NCBI GenBank assembly: GCA_015143735.1
Contig: VKHC01000633.1
Span: forward strand, 1 to 10,445
DNA from: Synura sp. LO234KE
Lineage: Eukaryota > Sar > Synurophyceae > Synurales > Mallomonadaceae
Length of the DNA stretch: 10,445 nucleotides
Direction of reading: 5' to 3'
Shown here: in pieces, positions 1-8,501 of the stretch
Layout of the letters: every line of letters starts with the position of its first letter
Numbering within the stretch: position 1 is the first letter of the stretch
Translations under genes and position numbers: made by a program
The notes under the pieces: model-generated
Told to the model about the DNA's origin: nothing
The model's input: only the letters and a program-made list of their open reading frames with translations
Databases searched by the model: none

Positions 1-2
1 GG

Positions 3-2702
3 GCGTGCGTGGTGCTTTACTTCACCGGGTGTACTTCCGAAACCTCCTCTCTGCGCGATATGCTCCACTCGATCTACGACGAGACGGCTCAAGTCATCCG
101 GTCCGTGTCTCCAGACGGTGTCGACAGGCTTCCATATGCGCATAATGTTCGTCTACACGACCTGTGGCCGACAATTCACAAGCTGTATAGCCGACCCGAC
201 TTGAAGGATACACTGCCTGTGCTCGTGATTATGGTGGACGCTGTCAATCAGTTACGTGAGGAGCCCTATGAGGAGGGGTCCACGGACCTGCCGAGCGACC
301 TCAAGTGGCTGCCTATGACTTTCCCCCCTAGAGTACGAGTGGTGATCAGCTGCCTCCCGAACTGTCGCATGTACACCGAGCTGGAGAAGCGCACGAGTCC
401 GGCCCAAATCATCACATTACAACCGTGGACTGTTGAGAAGCGGAAGCTTTTAACGGTCCAGACCTTGGGGTCGGTATTCAAAGCTGTCGACGAGAGCATC
501 ATGTCGGCGCTATGGGAGTCTCCTCAGTGCGCCAATCCCATGTTTATGACCTTGGCGCTGAGCTTCCTCATCTCTCACGGCTCCTACGCTTACCTCAAAG
601 ACAAAGGCGTAACGGAAATACTTGCCGCCCGTGATGTACCGGATCTGCTGCAGCTGATCCTATCGAAAATAACGGAGGAGTACTGTGTACAATCGGGTGC
701 AGAGGGTGGTGGGAACAAGGTGGATGTGATTGAGTACATACTGTGTGCGGTGTATTGCAGCCGTGTGGGACTGACGGGCAGCGAATTGGTGAGGTACGTT
801 CGCCAGGAGCAGTGCCGAGCGGACGGAGGGGAGCGGCCCTACCATGTGGACTCCACAGCTTGGGTGAGGTTGGAGATCCTCCTCCACTTGTTCATCAGTC
901 CGAGGAGGGGTCTTTTCAACATCAACCATGACTTTGTCAGACAAGCCGTGGAGCGCAAGTACTTTGGGGAGGGGATTACATTGGCGGAATTAGAGAACGA
1001 ATGGCAGTGTGCTCGTGAGATAGTAGGTGCAACTACCACTGTAATAGCAGATCATAGATGTAAGTTTGAGAATGCGAAGGACTCTATGAAGTCCCACCAC
1101 AAGAGGTTGGCTCTGTACTTCCAGATTCTCGCGTACTCGGGAGCAGAGAGCGACCGCACACCGGAGTGGGCCGGAGGGGCGGCTCAGCTCGTTCCTTCCG
1201 AAGAGGCGCGTTTCCACCAGAAGCAGGCGGGGATGAGACCCAGTGGAACGGTGGCCGTGCGGATCCGGCCACTTGACGCCTCAAAAAGGGGTATTCACTC
1301 CTCGTCATCGGCGTCTTCTTGCATGGCGGTGCGTGGTCGTAAACTGTATCTGTTGCAGCATCAATCGCCTGGCACGGAGCTGGATGACCCGGACACGACC
1401 AGCCGAGTCCTAGCTCTAGACGCATATGATTTCGACTATGTCATGGACAGCAATATTTCATCCCAATCCCAAGTCTACAAGTGTCTGGGAGCGGATGTGG
1501 TGTCGGATGTCATCGAGGGGACTAACATAACGGTTATTGCCTACGGGCAGACCGCTTCCGGCAAGTCGTACACGATGTTCGGGCCTGCCTATGACCCAGG
1601 TCTCATCCCGCGTACTGTCCGAGAACTGCTCTCTCGTCTCACGGACCTGCGGGCGGAGGGGTGGACGTGGAAGGCCTCTTGCACCATGGTGGAGGTGTAC
1701 AAGGATGAGGCCTATGATCTACTGGACTATGCCACTGCTCTGAGGAGGGGGGAAGTGGGGGCCAAGAAAGTGGTGGACATTGAGTGCACTCGTGTGGAGC
1801 CTGACCTTTTATCTGGAGGGGAGAATATGAATATGAATATGGAGACCGTCACCTTCGCCGATCTTGCGGCCATGTCCAATAGTCATGTTATTGGCGAGGG
1901 TGCTACTGGAGCTCAGCATAAGACACTGGCCTTGCCCACTAGTTGGAGAGGTGCGTTGGTGGTGCCGGTGGAGACCTCAGTCGATGTCGATCAATTGCTG
2001 GAGTTGGGGACGTCTGTGCGCACCACTGTGGCCACTGGGATGAACGACACTTCTTCTCGTTCCCACTGTATCTTCACGGTGTACATTGACATGCAATCCA
2101 GTTCCAAAATGCAGTGCCGCAACAGTAAGATGCACCTGGTGGATCTCGCGGGCAGCGAGCGAGTGGCTCGAGCTGGCATCTCCCATATCCAGGAATCCAT
2201 ATCCATCAACAAGAGCCTGTCGGCCCTCAACGCGTGCATTCGAGCGCTGAGCGACCCCTCTTCCTCCTTCGTGCCTTTCCGCCGCTCCACCCTAACCTGG
2301 TTCCTTCAAGATAGCCTGGGCGGCTCAGCGAAGACAGTGTTTCTCGCCACTGTCAGTGCGGACCCTGTCAATCGGATCGAATCCCAGAGCACCCTAAAGT
2401 ATGCTACCTTCGCCAAGCAGATGGCTGTGACCAAAGACGAGGCTCGTAAGATTGCAGAGGAGATGAAGCGAACGGCCTCCACCGTGGTAAGAGACTACCC
2501 TCTGCACTCTGCCCAACTGTATAACGCCTAGTTGCCGCTGCTCACCTCCCTCCCATCGCCTTACCCGGATTAGAGTAATGAGGTGTTCCTAGAGTATGCT
2601 AAGAAGGGCTGTGAGAAGCAACTGGCAGAGGCTCTTCGACTGCAGCCTAATCTCATCTATGCTTCGGACACGGTACCTGTCATGAGCTCGTCCGTGTCAT
2701 GA
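3..2702 (+). CDS. NACHT/STAND ATPase-winged helix-kinesin motor fusion protein, 5'-partial, two exons
   Basis: The reading frame is already open at position 3, so the N-terminus is missing. Exon 1 runs to 2486 and exon 2 is 2574-2702 (TGA stop). Counting the GTG at 9 as residue 1, residues 1-225 resemble the NACHT region of nephrocystin-3/TEP1-like STAND proteins: VVLYFTGCTS, a Walker B-like LPVLVIMVDAVNQL (69-82), then LKWLPMTFPPRVRVVIS. The Walker A loop is not seen and should lie upstream of the window. Residues 238-320 look like the associated winged helix (SRVGLTGSEL; NINHDFVRQAVERKYF). Residues 413-805 form a full kinesin motor: VAVRIRPL, P-loop GQTASGKS (513-520), switch I NDTSSRSH (679-686), switch II DLAGSE (712-717), NKSLSAL, and LQDSLGGSAKTVFLATVS. 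All nucleotide-binding motifs are intact, so an active microtubule ATPase is likely. A short charged helical tail follows. The kinesin call is certain; the NACHT call is by family resemblance; cellular role and kinesin subfamily are not determined. Confidence 0.93.
2487..2573 (+). other. Spliceosomal intron in the kinesin gene (87 nt)
   Basis: The donor GTAAGAG at 2487 follows ACC GTG, and the acceptor ...GGATTAG ends at 2573. Removing these 87 nt joins exon 1 in phase 0 to an open 42-codon exon starting SNEVFLEYAKKGCEKQLAEA. This exon continues the charged helical character of the segment before the junction. The alternative acceptor AG two bases later (2575) would put TAA directly in frame and can be excluded. 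The intron holds the in-frame TAG at 2529-2531, so an unspliced message would encode a tail 14 residues past the junction. A TATAACG sequence inside could be a branch site, but it lies far from the acceptor. Confidence 0.82.
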
Positions 2703-3114
2703 CACTCTTCATGGTGTTATTGTTATGCCTGTACTCACCTTACCTAGTTTGTAAATACTACTATTTATTTTTACTTTTGTTATTATAGTAGTTATGGTTA
2801 GCTTGACCTAACATCATTTCCTTTTATTTACGGCGATTCTTTTATTCATTTTATTTTATTCCTTCGTAATATTCTTCCCCTTACTATGTAATTATAGTTA
2901 TACCACCATTTTCTGTATGTTTTATATTATATATTGACTCTTATTGTGTTTGGCAACAAGTCATTCAAAAACTTAGTCAGGACAATTACAGTGCCTATTT
3001 GCATTTCATTTCATATGCTTCTTTACTGCCTTAGACTTCGTAATTTGTCATATTCCACCTCACCCCTGAGACTGAGAGTTGTTTTCTAAGCTTAACGTCA
3101 CGAACATTAAACGC
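2703..3114. other. AT-rich intergenic region between the kinesin and ankyrin genes
   Basis: No ankyrin-like or other conserved coding segment is visible on either strand here. The stretch is rich in T and A, with TTTATT and TTTTAT tracts. It probably holds the 3' untranslated region of the kinesin gene and the promoter or 5' region of the next gene. A TTTGTAAATAC sequence near 2749 might be part of a polyadenylation signal, but no consensus is certain for this organism. Confidence 0.6.
2757..2792. repeat. Inverted repeat (8-bp arms) downstream of the kinesin stop
   Basis: The arm ACTACTAT (2757-2764) is perfectly matched by ATAGTAGT (2785-2792) across a 20-nt T-rich spacer. It lies 55 nt past the kinesin stop, so it would fall in the 3' untranslated region or at the cleavage zone. 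In RNA it could form a modest hairpin. A role in 3'-end formation is only an inference, and an 8-bp AT-rich match can arise by chance. Confidence 0.35.
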
Positions 3115-3666
3115 ATGAATGACGTGAGTCACTAGTTAACACGGAAATATATGTAAGTGCAGGTGTATATGATGTAACGGTGATTGTCTATGTGGTACAG
3201 TGGTGGTATCGATCGGCATTAATATTTGCCGCGGAGAATAAGCATACCTCCATCGTGAAGTTACTTTTGGACAAGGGGGCGGGTGTAGACCAGTGGGATC
3301 GGGTGAGCCATTGGGAAGTGGACATGCCCTTGCCTCTATACCACGAGGGTGATAGAAATGTAACGGAATGTATGTATGTCAATTTGGTTTAGAACGGGAG
3401 GACGGCCTTAATGTATGCCTGCGGGAATGGGCATATCCCGACAATTGAGCTGCTATTGGACAGAGGGGCTAACTTTGACCATGAGGATTATTATGTAAGA
3501 GAGATTGGTAAATATGACCATTTTTACATTAGGTGGACATGAGCATTTGTGTATAATATGCGGTACATGGGAATATAATGGTGTGGTATAGGATTTTCGG
3601 ACTCCGTTGACAGACGCTCGGAACGAAGAGGTGAGGGCACTGCTGAGGGCCACGAGAGGATATTAG
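3115..3666 (+). CDS. Small ankyrin-repeat protein, one repeat per exon; 5' end uncertain
   Basis: Exon 3201-3302 encodes an ankyrin repeat (RSALIFAAENKH...IVKLLLDKGAGVD). Exon 3393-3494 encodes a second (NGRTALMYACGNGH...IELLLDRGANFD). Exon 3592-3666 encodes a short capping repeat (DFRTPLTDARNEEVRALL...) and ends at TAG 3664-3666. The consensus features are clear: TALM/SALI, A-GNGH and LLL-D-GA. All junctions are in phase 0, and the acceptor-side junctions of the last two exons fall at the same place in the repeat, just before the (N/D)-x-R-T turn. The start is a guess: ATG AAT GAC at 3115-3123 followed by a good donor, GTGAGT, would give a protein of about 95 residues. Otherwise the gene has lost its front or has an exon I cannot see. 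Ankyrin repeats bind protein partners; no partner or further domain is indicated. Confidence 0.78.
3124..3200 (+). other. Candidate first intron of the ankyrin gene (77 nt)
   Basis: The acceptor ...GTGGTACAG ending at 3200 is well supported, because the 34-codon repeat exon begins directly after it. The donor GTGAGT at 3124 is chosen because it follows an ATG and keeps phase 0. GTAAGT near 3156 is another possible donor, but no coding exon ends there. A TGTAACG sequence about 25 nt before the acceptor matches one in the next intron and may be the branch site. Confidence 0.45.
3303..3392 (+). other. Intron between ankyrin repeats 1 and 2 (90 nt)
   Basis: The donor GTGAGC at 3303 follows GAT CGG, and the acceptor ...GGTTTAG ends at 3392. 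Splicing joins ...VDQWDR to NGRTALMY in phase 0 and restores a standard ankyrin linker. Reading through instead meets a stop directly at the acceptor. A TGTAACG sequence lies about 30 nt before the acceptor. Confidence 0.8.
3495..3591 (+). other. Intron between ankyrin repeat 2 and the terminal repeat (97 nt)
   Basis: The donor GTAAGA at 3495 follows GAT TAT TAT, and the acceptor ...GTGGTATAG ends at 3591. The donor hexamer is the same as that of the kinesin intron. Splicing joins FDHEDYY to DFRTPL in phase 0, in the same register as the previous junction. TATAATA and TATAATG sequences occur in the last 40 nt. Confidence 0.78.
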
Positions 3667-3769
3667 GATTTGCAATTGAAGCGAGGTCCTTGGTAACCTC
3701 CAGATGTACACTTCCTCCCAGTCCGTTATCACGGAACCAGCATGATCGAAAGTCAAATCGCTACCTAAA

Positions 3770-3785
3770 TTGAACTAGAGTTCAA
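3770..3785. repeat. 16-bp near-perfect palindrome TTGAACT-AG-AGTTCAA
   Basis: The two 7-bp arms are exact reverse complements around AG. It lies about 100 nt past the ankyrin stop and overlaps the terminal stop of the minus-strand frame below. It could be a dimeric protein binding site or a chance palindrome. Confidence 0.35.
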
Positions 3786-4141
3786 ATATTAAGTAGACCA
3801 ACATTTGCAAGAAGCGCCATATCAAATGTTTGTAACCGCCCTCTTACATCTGCTATGGTATAAGAGGTGGCCACTCCGAAACTGACGTGTGCGTTAGGGT
3901 CTCCTACCAAGTGGAGGCACTTTGCCGATGGTAGTGAAGCAATGTGCGAGCTATCTACTTTAGGTGATGCAGAATATGGGCTGCGCACCTTGCCTTTATA
4001 GCCGTTGACTTCTGTTCCTACTTCACTTAAAAGATTTTGTTATCAAAATTATGTAGCGGCAGTTATTGCCTTTTCCACCGTGAGGGGACGGAAGGGTACT
4101 GCATCAGTCCCGTTGATCAAATTATCTACTTTGATACTCAT
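3782..4141 (-). pseudogene. Possible decayed minus-strand reading frame, unknown product
   Basis: One minus-strand frame runs from an ATG (complement of 4139-4141) through 30 codons beginning MSIKVDNLINGTDAVPFRPL. It then meets three stops within five codons (TAA at 4049-4051, then TGA and TAA), and is open again for 85 codons to the TGA at 3782-3784. The clustered stops within an otherwise open frame suggest either a lost short gene or an unrecognised AT-rich intron. I do not see a clean GT...AG pair there. No family is recognised, and frames of this length occur by chance. Confidence 0.2.
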
Positions 4142-4390
4142 TTATTATTCTTAGTTCGTATCGGTTGCCATTCCAAAGATGCTTAGTCCATGCGACTCGT
4201 TTGGCCAGTGTATCCGTAAACACTTTTTCTATTTTTACTTGTTGGTGAGGAATAATAAGGCATTAACTGAACTATTAGTTTACCTGTACGAGTGGAATAG
4301 CAATCAGCGGCTTACTTCTTGTTGTTACCAAAAATATCCGCGGTCGTGAAGAGCGAAACATCGGTGGTATTATTGCCATGCTTTAGCCGT

Positions 4391-4592
4391 CACCGCTATT
4401 TGTACTATAGCCACCGCTATAGACATTAGACTAGACTGCGGCTGACTAAGCCTAAGCTACGGCCGGTGACTATACTCCGGCAACTAAAACCAGTACGCAC
4501 ACTATAGCGGTAGCTACACTCGGAGTCTGATACCCGACGGCTTCACGCCAGACTAAACGCGTTGTCTATGGCCGGTGACTACACTCGGTGTC
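4391..4592. repeat. Cluster of short direct and inverted repeats
   Basis: CACCGCTAT occurs at 4391-4399 and 4412-4420, and its complement ATAGCGGT at 4504-4511. CTATAGC (4405-4411) and GCTATAG (4416-4422) form a 7-bp stem with a 4-nt loop. GGCCGGTGACTATACTC (4461-4477) recurs with one change at 4570-4586. A third diverged copy (CGGTAGCTACACTCGG, from 4508) sits between them. GCCGG/CCGGC (4462-4481) is a further small stem. The copies are not evenly spaced, so this is not a simple tandem array. Confidence 0.5.
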
Positions 4593-4787
4593 TATCGACT
4601 AGCAGGGTCGATCGATGGTAGGGAGTTCGACTAGTAGGAAACCACAATGTTGATCTTATTTAACCAAATATTTCTACTCGAAAATCGCTCATCATCATAA
4701 TTATTATTGACGATAGATGAGGTGCAGGACGATCACCGCAAACAATTTCTAATAATTAAGAGCCCCCCCATATGCCACCAAGAACTA

Positions 4788-4985
4788 GCAAACCCCGTAA
4801 CGACCGAGTGGGGAGGGGGAAGCAAGTGGGAGGAAGACTGCGCCCTTTAGTGTAGTATGCTTTTCCAAAAAATGTTAGATCTTACGTATTACAGAAGACA
4901 TGTGGCAGGCTCAACACAGCATGCCAATAACTAGGGACCCTGTGGTGTACCAAATAGCGAACCCCAAGACCGAGTTGGGGGAAGG
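4788..4985. repeat. Two related hairpins with a shared GACCGAG loop
   Basis: The first copy is CCCC-GTAAC-GACCGAG-T-GGGG at 4793-4813. The second is CCCCAA-GACCGAG-TTGGGG at 4962-4980, a perfect 6-bp stem around the same 7-nt sequence. Upstream flanks are also alike (ACCAAGAACTAGCAAA versus ACCAAATAGCGA), and both are followed by G-rich purine runs. The pair therefore looks like a diverged duplication of about 35 nt, 169 nt apart. Confidence 0.5.
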
Positions 4986-5084
4986 GGTCGAGGCGTCCGC
5001 CCGTGAGCATAGCAAGCAAAGCCTTTCCCCGACCAGATAGAAGGGGACGCGCATACCACCCCCGGGGGAGAACTTTCCTACTAA

Positions 5085-5799
5085 ATCACCTGGAATGACA
5101 TAGTGGTATTGATGCGGCAAGAAACTCCGAAGACTGATGGGCTTTCCGGAGATTTTTGCTTGCGATCTCGCTTCCCCCCGTACAACGCCCCTTACAGTTA
5201 TCACGTCCAATGTCATGCTAGAGCGTTTCCAGCAGCTCATCTCTCTTGTAATCTTCCTGACGTAGTTGAAATTTACCGCTCGACGCCCTACTACCCACCC
5301 CTCTCCTATGTCGGAATAATTGCGACAAACCCGTGGATTGCCTCCCCGGTCAAGCCCATTCCTAGTATAGGAGACGAGACTGTTAGCACACAGCTTATTT
5401 ATATATTGGATTCGCACCTGGACAAGATTCTATCCCCTTCACCGAGCTGTTAACCACCGAGTCAGTCGTATTTTCCTTTGCTTCCTGTAAACATGGGATC
5501 ATCGCTCTTGGTCTACAGCAGTCTCCAACGATGTGGTAGAGAAGTCATCGCGCAGACCCTCCACCCAGGCTACTCTCGTCACGGGGATTCTCCGCACCCT
5601 CTGGGACCACTCTGCGGCAGAGGATGACACCATCCGCTCCGGCTTTCCTTTACGTCGCACGCACGGTAGCGCTGCCTACCCATCGGTCTCCTTCGGAACA
5701 CCTATGAACCTGATACAACATTTAAAACGGTGCTCCAATTCAGAAACCGCTCGAGTTCAGAAACCAGGCGCTAGCGCTTATTCAAACTCAAAGAGCTGA
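5085..5799 (+). pseudogene. Probable decayed coding stretch, unknown product
   Basis: The + frame starting at 5085 stays open to about 5625 with a single stop (TAA 5451-5453), about 180 codons. An overlapping + frame is then open from 5491 to the TGA at 5797-5799 (QATLVTGILRTLW..., FGTPMNLIQHLKR). Low stop density with a frame change is the pattern expected of an old coding sequence with an indel. A minus-strand frame (5417-4911) is also open across the first part, which weakens the case. No domain is recognised. It may be the upstream part of the element described at 5861-9035. Confidence 0.3.
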
Positions 5800-5860
5800 G
5801 TTGCCCACCGGGCCATGCGGGCGGAACCGCCGAGAAGTTAGGAAGACGCCACCCTCCTTG

Positions 5861-7381
5861 TGACCTCTTTTATCCTTCCATAGTGCGCAGCCTCACGGCA
5901 CTCTCCCAGGGCTCTGCAATCACAATGAAGCTTTTCAACGACAGACACTGAACTTTAGGCCACAACCAGTGCAAGGGCCTCCGTACACCAGTGAGCCGCA
6001 CTCAACCACTGACGTAGGCATTGTATGAGTTGAATGATTGGATCTCCGAAGCCACGTACGACCACGTGTTCCGCATGTGTCCTTACCCTCTAATGGTTCA
6101 AGGCCGCTCGACCTTCGATGAGGCGCCATCCAAATACTCCCTCGATAGTAAACTCGAACAGCGCCTGATCCCTTAGCAGCAGCGATAGTGACCGGATTTG
6201 TCTCGGCAATTGGAGCTCAGAGTTGCTTAACCCCCTCTTCACTGCTTTGCACGGCGGAGGCGATTGACGCTGTCCTCACCATCTTGAGTAGTCAACTTGA
6301 ATCCCGGATAGTTGGTATTTGGGAGTTGCGTAATCAGGAAAATTTTCTCAAGAAGGCCCGTCTTTATCAAATCAGTAGAAAGGCATATATTGATTTCAAC
6401 CGCCGTGAGGTTTGGCTACCCGTTCGCTCTATTAAAGTGAGAGCTCACCAGCTTTTTGAATCGCTAAGAAGCGTTGTCTGCATAGAGCTAAACTCGAAAT
6501 ATTATAACGGGTTCAATAATGTCTTTAGCACACCCGCTCTTCTCCGCAACTCTCAGCGCAAGGTCATGCCTTACCAACCTTGACCGATTTTTGAATTCGC
6601 GGTATTTTACGACGGTGTTCGACTCGGCCATTTCCGGGAGTCTGTATATTGTCTAGAAGAAAGCGAAGCGTCAAACCTTTGATGTCAAGAACGACGTTAA
6701 AAGAGGTTCAAAACACGGAATCAAGCTGACGACTTTGTGAAGAAGGTCGTCACGCTAGATTATCCGCCTCTTCGCTCCATGATCGCCACTCTTGTTACGA
6801 ACGGATCCTACTCTAAGGTACGGCCGGCTGGAAAGTACATGTTTGTGTACCCCAATTCAGTGGTCGATTGCCACTGGGGTACGGTGGCAACAGTTCCGGT
6901 TGAGGAGCACTGGCTAGTCCCCTCGCTCAGTGCAATCTACTACGCTATTCTGTTTGTCTTTACCTTCCGGTCACCAGGCTGCTCAGATCGTTGAAACTTC
7001 AATATCATCACTGATAGGGAGTATTGTGCCCGTCGGTTTGTGGAAAAATCGGTCAAAGGTCGCGCATAATGGAAATTATTCGTCGGATTCGTCGTCATCT
7101 TGCTCTTTTTAATCGTACTATGGACCAAGGCCCACTCCAGCGCCACATCCCCTAAAGCCCTCAACATTGCAGTATCCAACAGCCGTGCAGCAAAAGGGGT
7201 GCTCCGACTCCTCTTCTACTTACCAATCCCAGTAGCCTTGTACCATCCGGAGTGGGGAGCCGCGACCCTCGACCTCTTCGAGCTGCCCGATCTGATGTCC
7301 TCCCGGACACCTCTCTATATCCTTTCGAGACCCTCGTACCTCGGTATATGTTGCCCATTTGTATTTTGCGGTGCTAAATAG
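5861..7381 (+). pseudogene. Decayed long reading frame, possible retroelement polyprotein relic
   Basis: A + frame is open at 5861-6022 (contains NFRPQPVQGPPYTSEP, Pro/Gln-rich). Coding-like sequence then shifts by one to 6018-6173 (ELNDWISEATYDHVFRMC) and back at about 6164. From there the original frame runs about 405 codons to 7381 with only five stops: TGA 6581, TGA 6680, TAA 6698, TGA 6992 and TAA 7067. By hand estimate, about 20 would be expected in random sequence of this composition. Segments include helical, charged parts (ENFLKKARLYQISRKAYIDF) and later hydrophobic ones. I recognise no catalytic domain. Calling it gag- or pol-like is inference from its character and from the RNase H-like segment downstream. 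A real gene with many unrecognised introns is the main alternative. Confidence 0.4.
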
Positions 7382-8501
7382 AATAGCGCGCATCTATCGT
7401 ACCCGAGTCCTCTTCAGACCTCTTGGTCTGGTTTTATCGGTCCTTAATATTGTCGCAAAATAACCAATAAACGATTTTTGGTAAGTTTACAGATAAGATT
7501 CATGTCTCGAAAAGACCGTCGAAAAGACCTACCACCACTTCGACCGAGATTTGCAAGAAGAAAGGAGTGGAAAAGATCAGAGGTATAATCCACATATTAT
7601 AGAATATTGATTTAAAACACGTCAGAGGAGAAAGTATTCTCTATAGGGGCTCCTCCGCCCCCAAGGCACTCTGATGCTCGCGCTCCTAGATCCCACAGTG
7701 CACTCAAAAATGCCTCTCATGGGTTCTTACAAAGAGAGCTCAACACGGTAACGTGTGTATAAACGCAACCGGCGCCACTCTAGTGCCAACGCCGATTTAC
7801 CTCTTACCAATGAGAGAGTTTCAAGACATTCACGATACAGGTGGCCGTCGATGCTTCCAAGTTATGCTCCCCGGCTACAACCCTCCGATCCAGAAGGCCA
7901 GACAGATCTGCGAGGACGTCTTTTTGCCTTTGAGCCCCCTGTGCCCGATAAGGCGGTCCTCATATTAGTCTCCACAGGGTAAAATCATGAGCTCGAAGTT
8001 TTTGCTTTTTACAGCCCAATATAATTGAGAATGTTTAAACTAAGTTTTAGCTTCTTGGCCATCTGGGCAAGGCTCGTACCTAGGGATACTTTTCGAAGGG
8101 CGAAACCAGCAGCATGTACGTTCGTCTCCTAGGTAGAAGTTTGTGCTTATCCACGTGCTATGTAGATATGATGTTATAATTGCTTCTAACTAGCGTTTGT
8201 GATACTATGAATGCGAGAGATATTTACGCTATGAATACATGGCTATCATTGTACATCTAAATTATACCCGATATAATTCGCGTATAATAGTGTTCCCTGT
8301 GAGGACGACTGTAGCTTGTCTGAGTGCCGCTTAAGTATTTACTTAAACAAATGAAATAAAACAACAAAAAACTCACAAAAAGCGCATGATTGATAGAATT
8401 ACGAGCGCGAGTGTATATACGTCAAGCGGGACGTAGCAAAAGGGTCACTGGCATACATCACTCATAGTATGATGTTGCTCGAGAGGATATTCTATACCTA
8501 A
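7382..8501. other. Mostly AT-rich stretch without a recognised gene
   Basis: Between 7382 and 7750 every frame is broken often. From 7755 to 7981 two + frames are open (one has DPEGQTDLRGRLFAFEPPVP) but neither is recognised. From about 7985 to 8500 the DNA is AT-rich, with many stops. It may be a spacer or an insertion separating the two halves of the decayed element, or the element may simply have decayed further here. Confidence 0.4.
8331..8385. repeat. 16-bp palindrome followed by an A-rich tract
   Basis: TTAAGTA-TT-TACTTAA (8331-8346) has exact 7-bp arms. It is followed directly by about 35 nt that are mostly A and C on the + strand (ACAAATGAAATAAAACAAC...). An A-rich run after a stem can mark the end of a retroposed sequence or a transcript end, but there is no target-site duplication that I can identify. 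Confidence 0.3.

Larger units (their letters stand above)
3667..5084. other. Region without a convincing gene
   Basis: No conserved protein family is recognisable here on either strand. It contains the items listed separately below: a palindrome, a broken minus-strand frame, a cluster of short repeats and a pair of related hairpins. A 168-codon minus-strand frame starts in its right part (4911-5417), but its translation shows no domain and no splice pattern like the neighbouring genes. I do not call it. Confidence 0.5.

Noticed and set aside
1015-1050. Possible in-frame 36-nt intron (GTGAGATAG...TAATAGCAG) inside the NACHT-kinesin exon
   Set aside because: It keeps frame and resembles the splice signals, and it falls in a poorly conserved linker. 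It is less than half the length of the other introns, however, and the frame is open through it. Longer combinations ending at 1091 break the frame.
4911-5417. 168-codon minus-strand open frame
   Set aside because: It is the longest minus-strand frame, but it has no recognisable domain, overlaps an equally open + frame, and begins and ends without supporting signals.
6094-6104. GGTTCAAGGCC matching a tRNA B-box
   Set aside because: No A-box lies at the proper distance, and the surrounding sequence does not fold as a tRNA.
6704-6760. QADDFVKKV as a reverse transcriptase YADD motif
   Set aside because: The Tyr is missing, the residues after ADD are charged rather than hydrophobic, and no other reverse transcriptase block lies at the expected distance.
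7001-7066. IITDREYCARRFVEKSV as an integrase core segment (SDRG-like)
   Set aside because: The Gly after DR is absent, no upstream first Asp block is seen, and no Glu occurs at the DD35E spacing. The resemblance is too weak.
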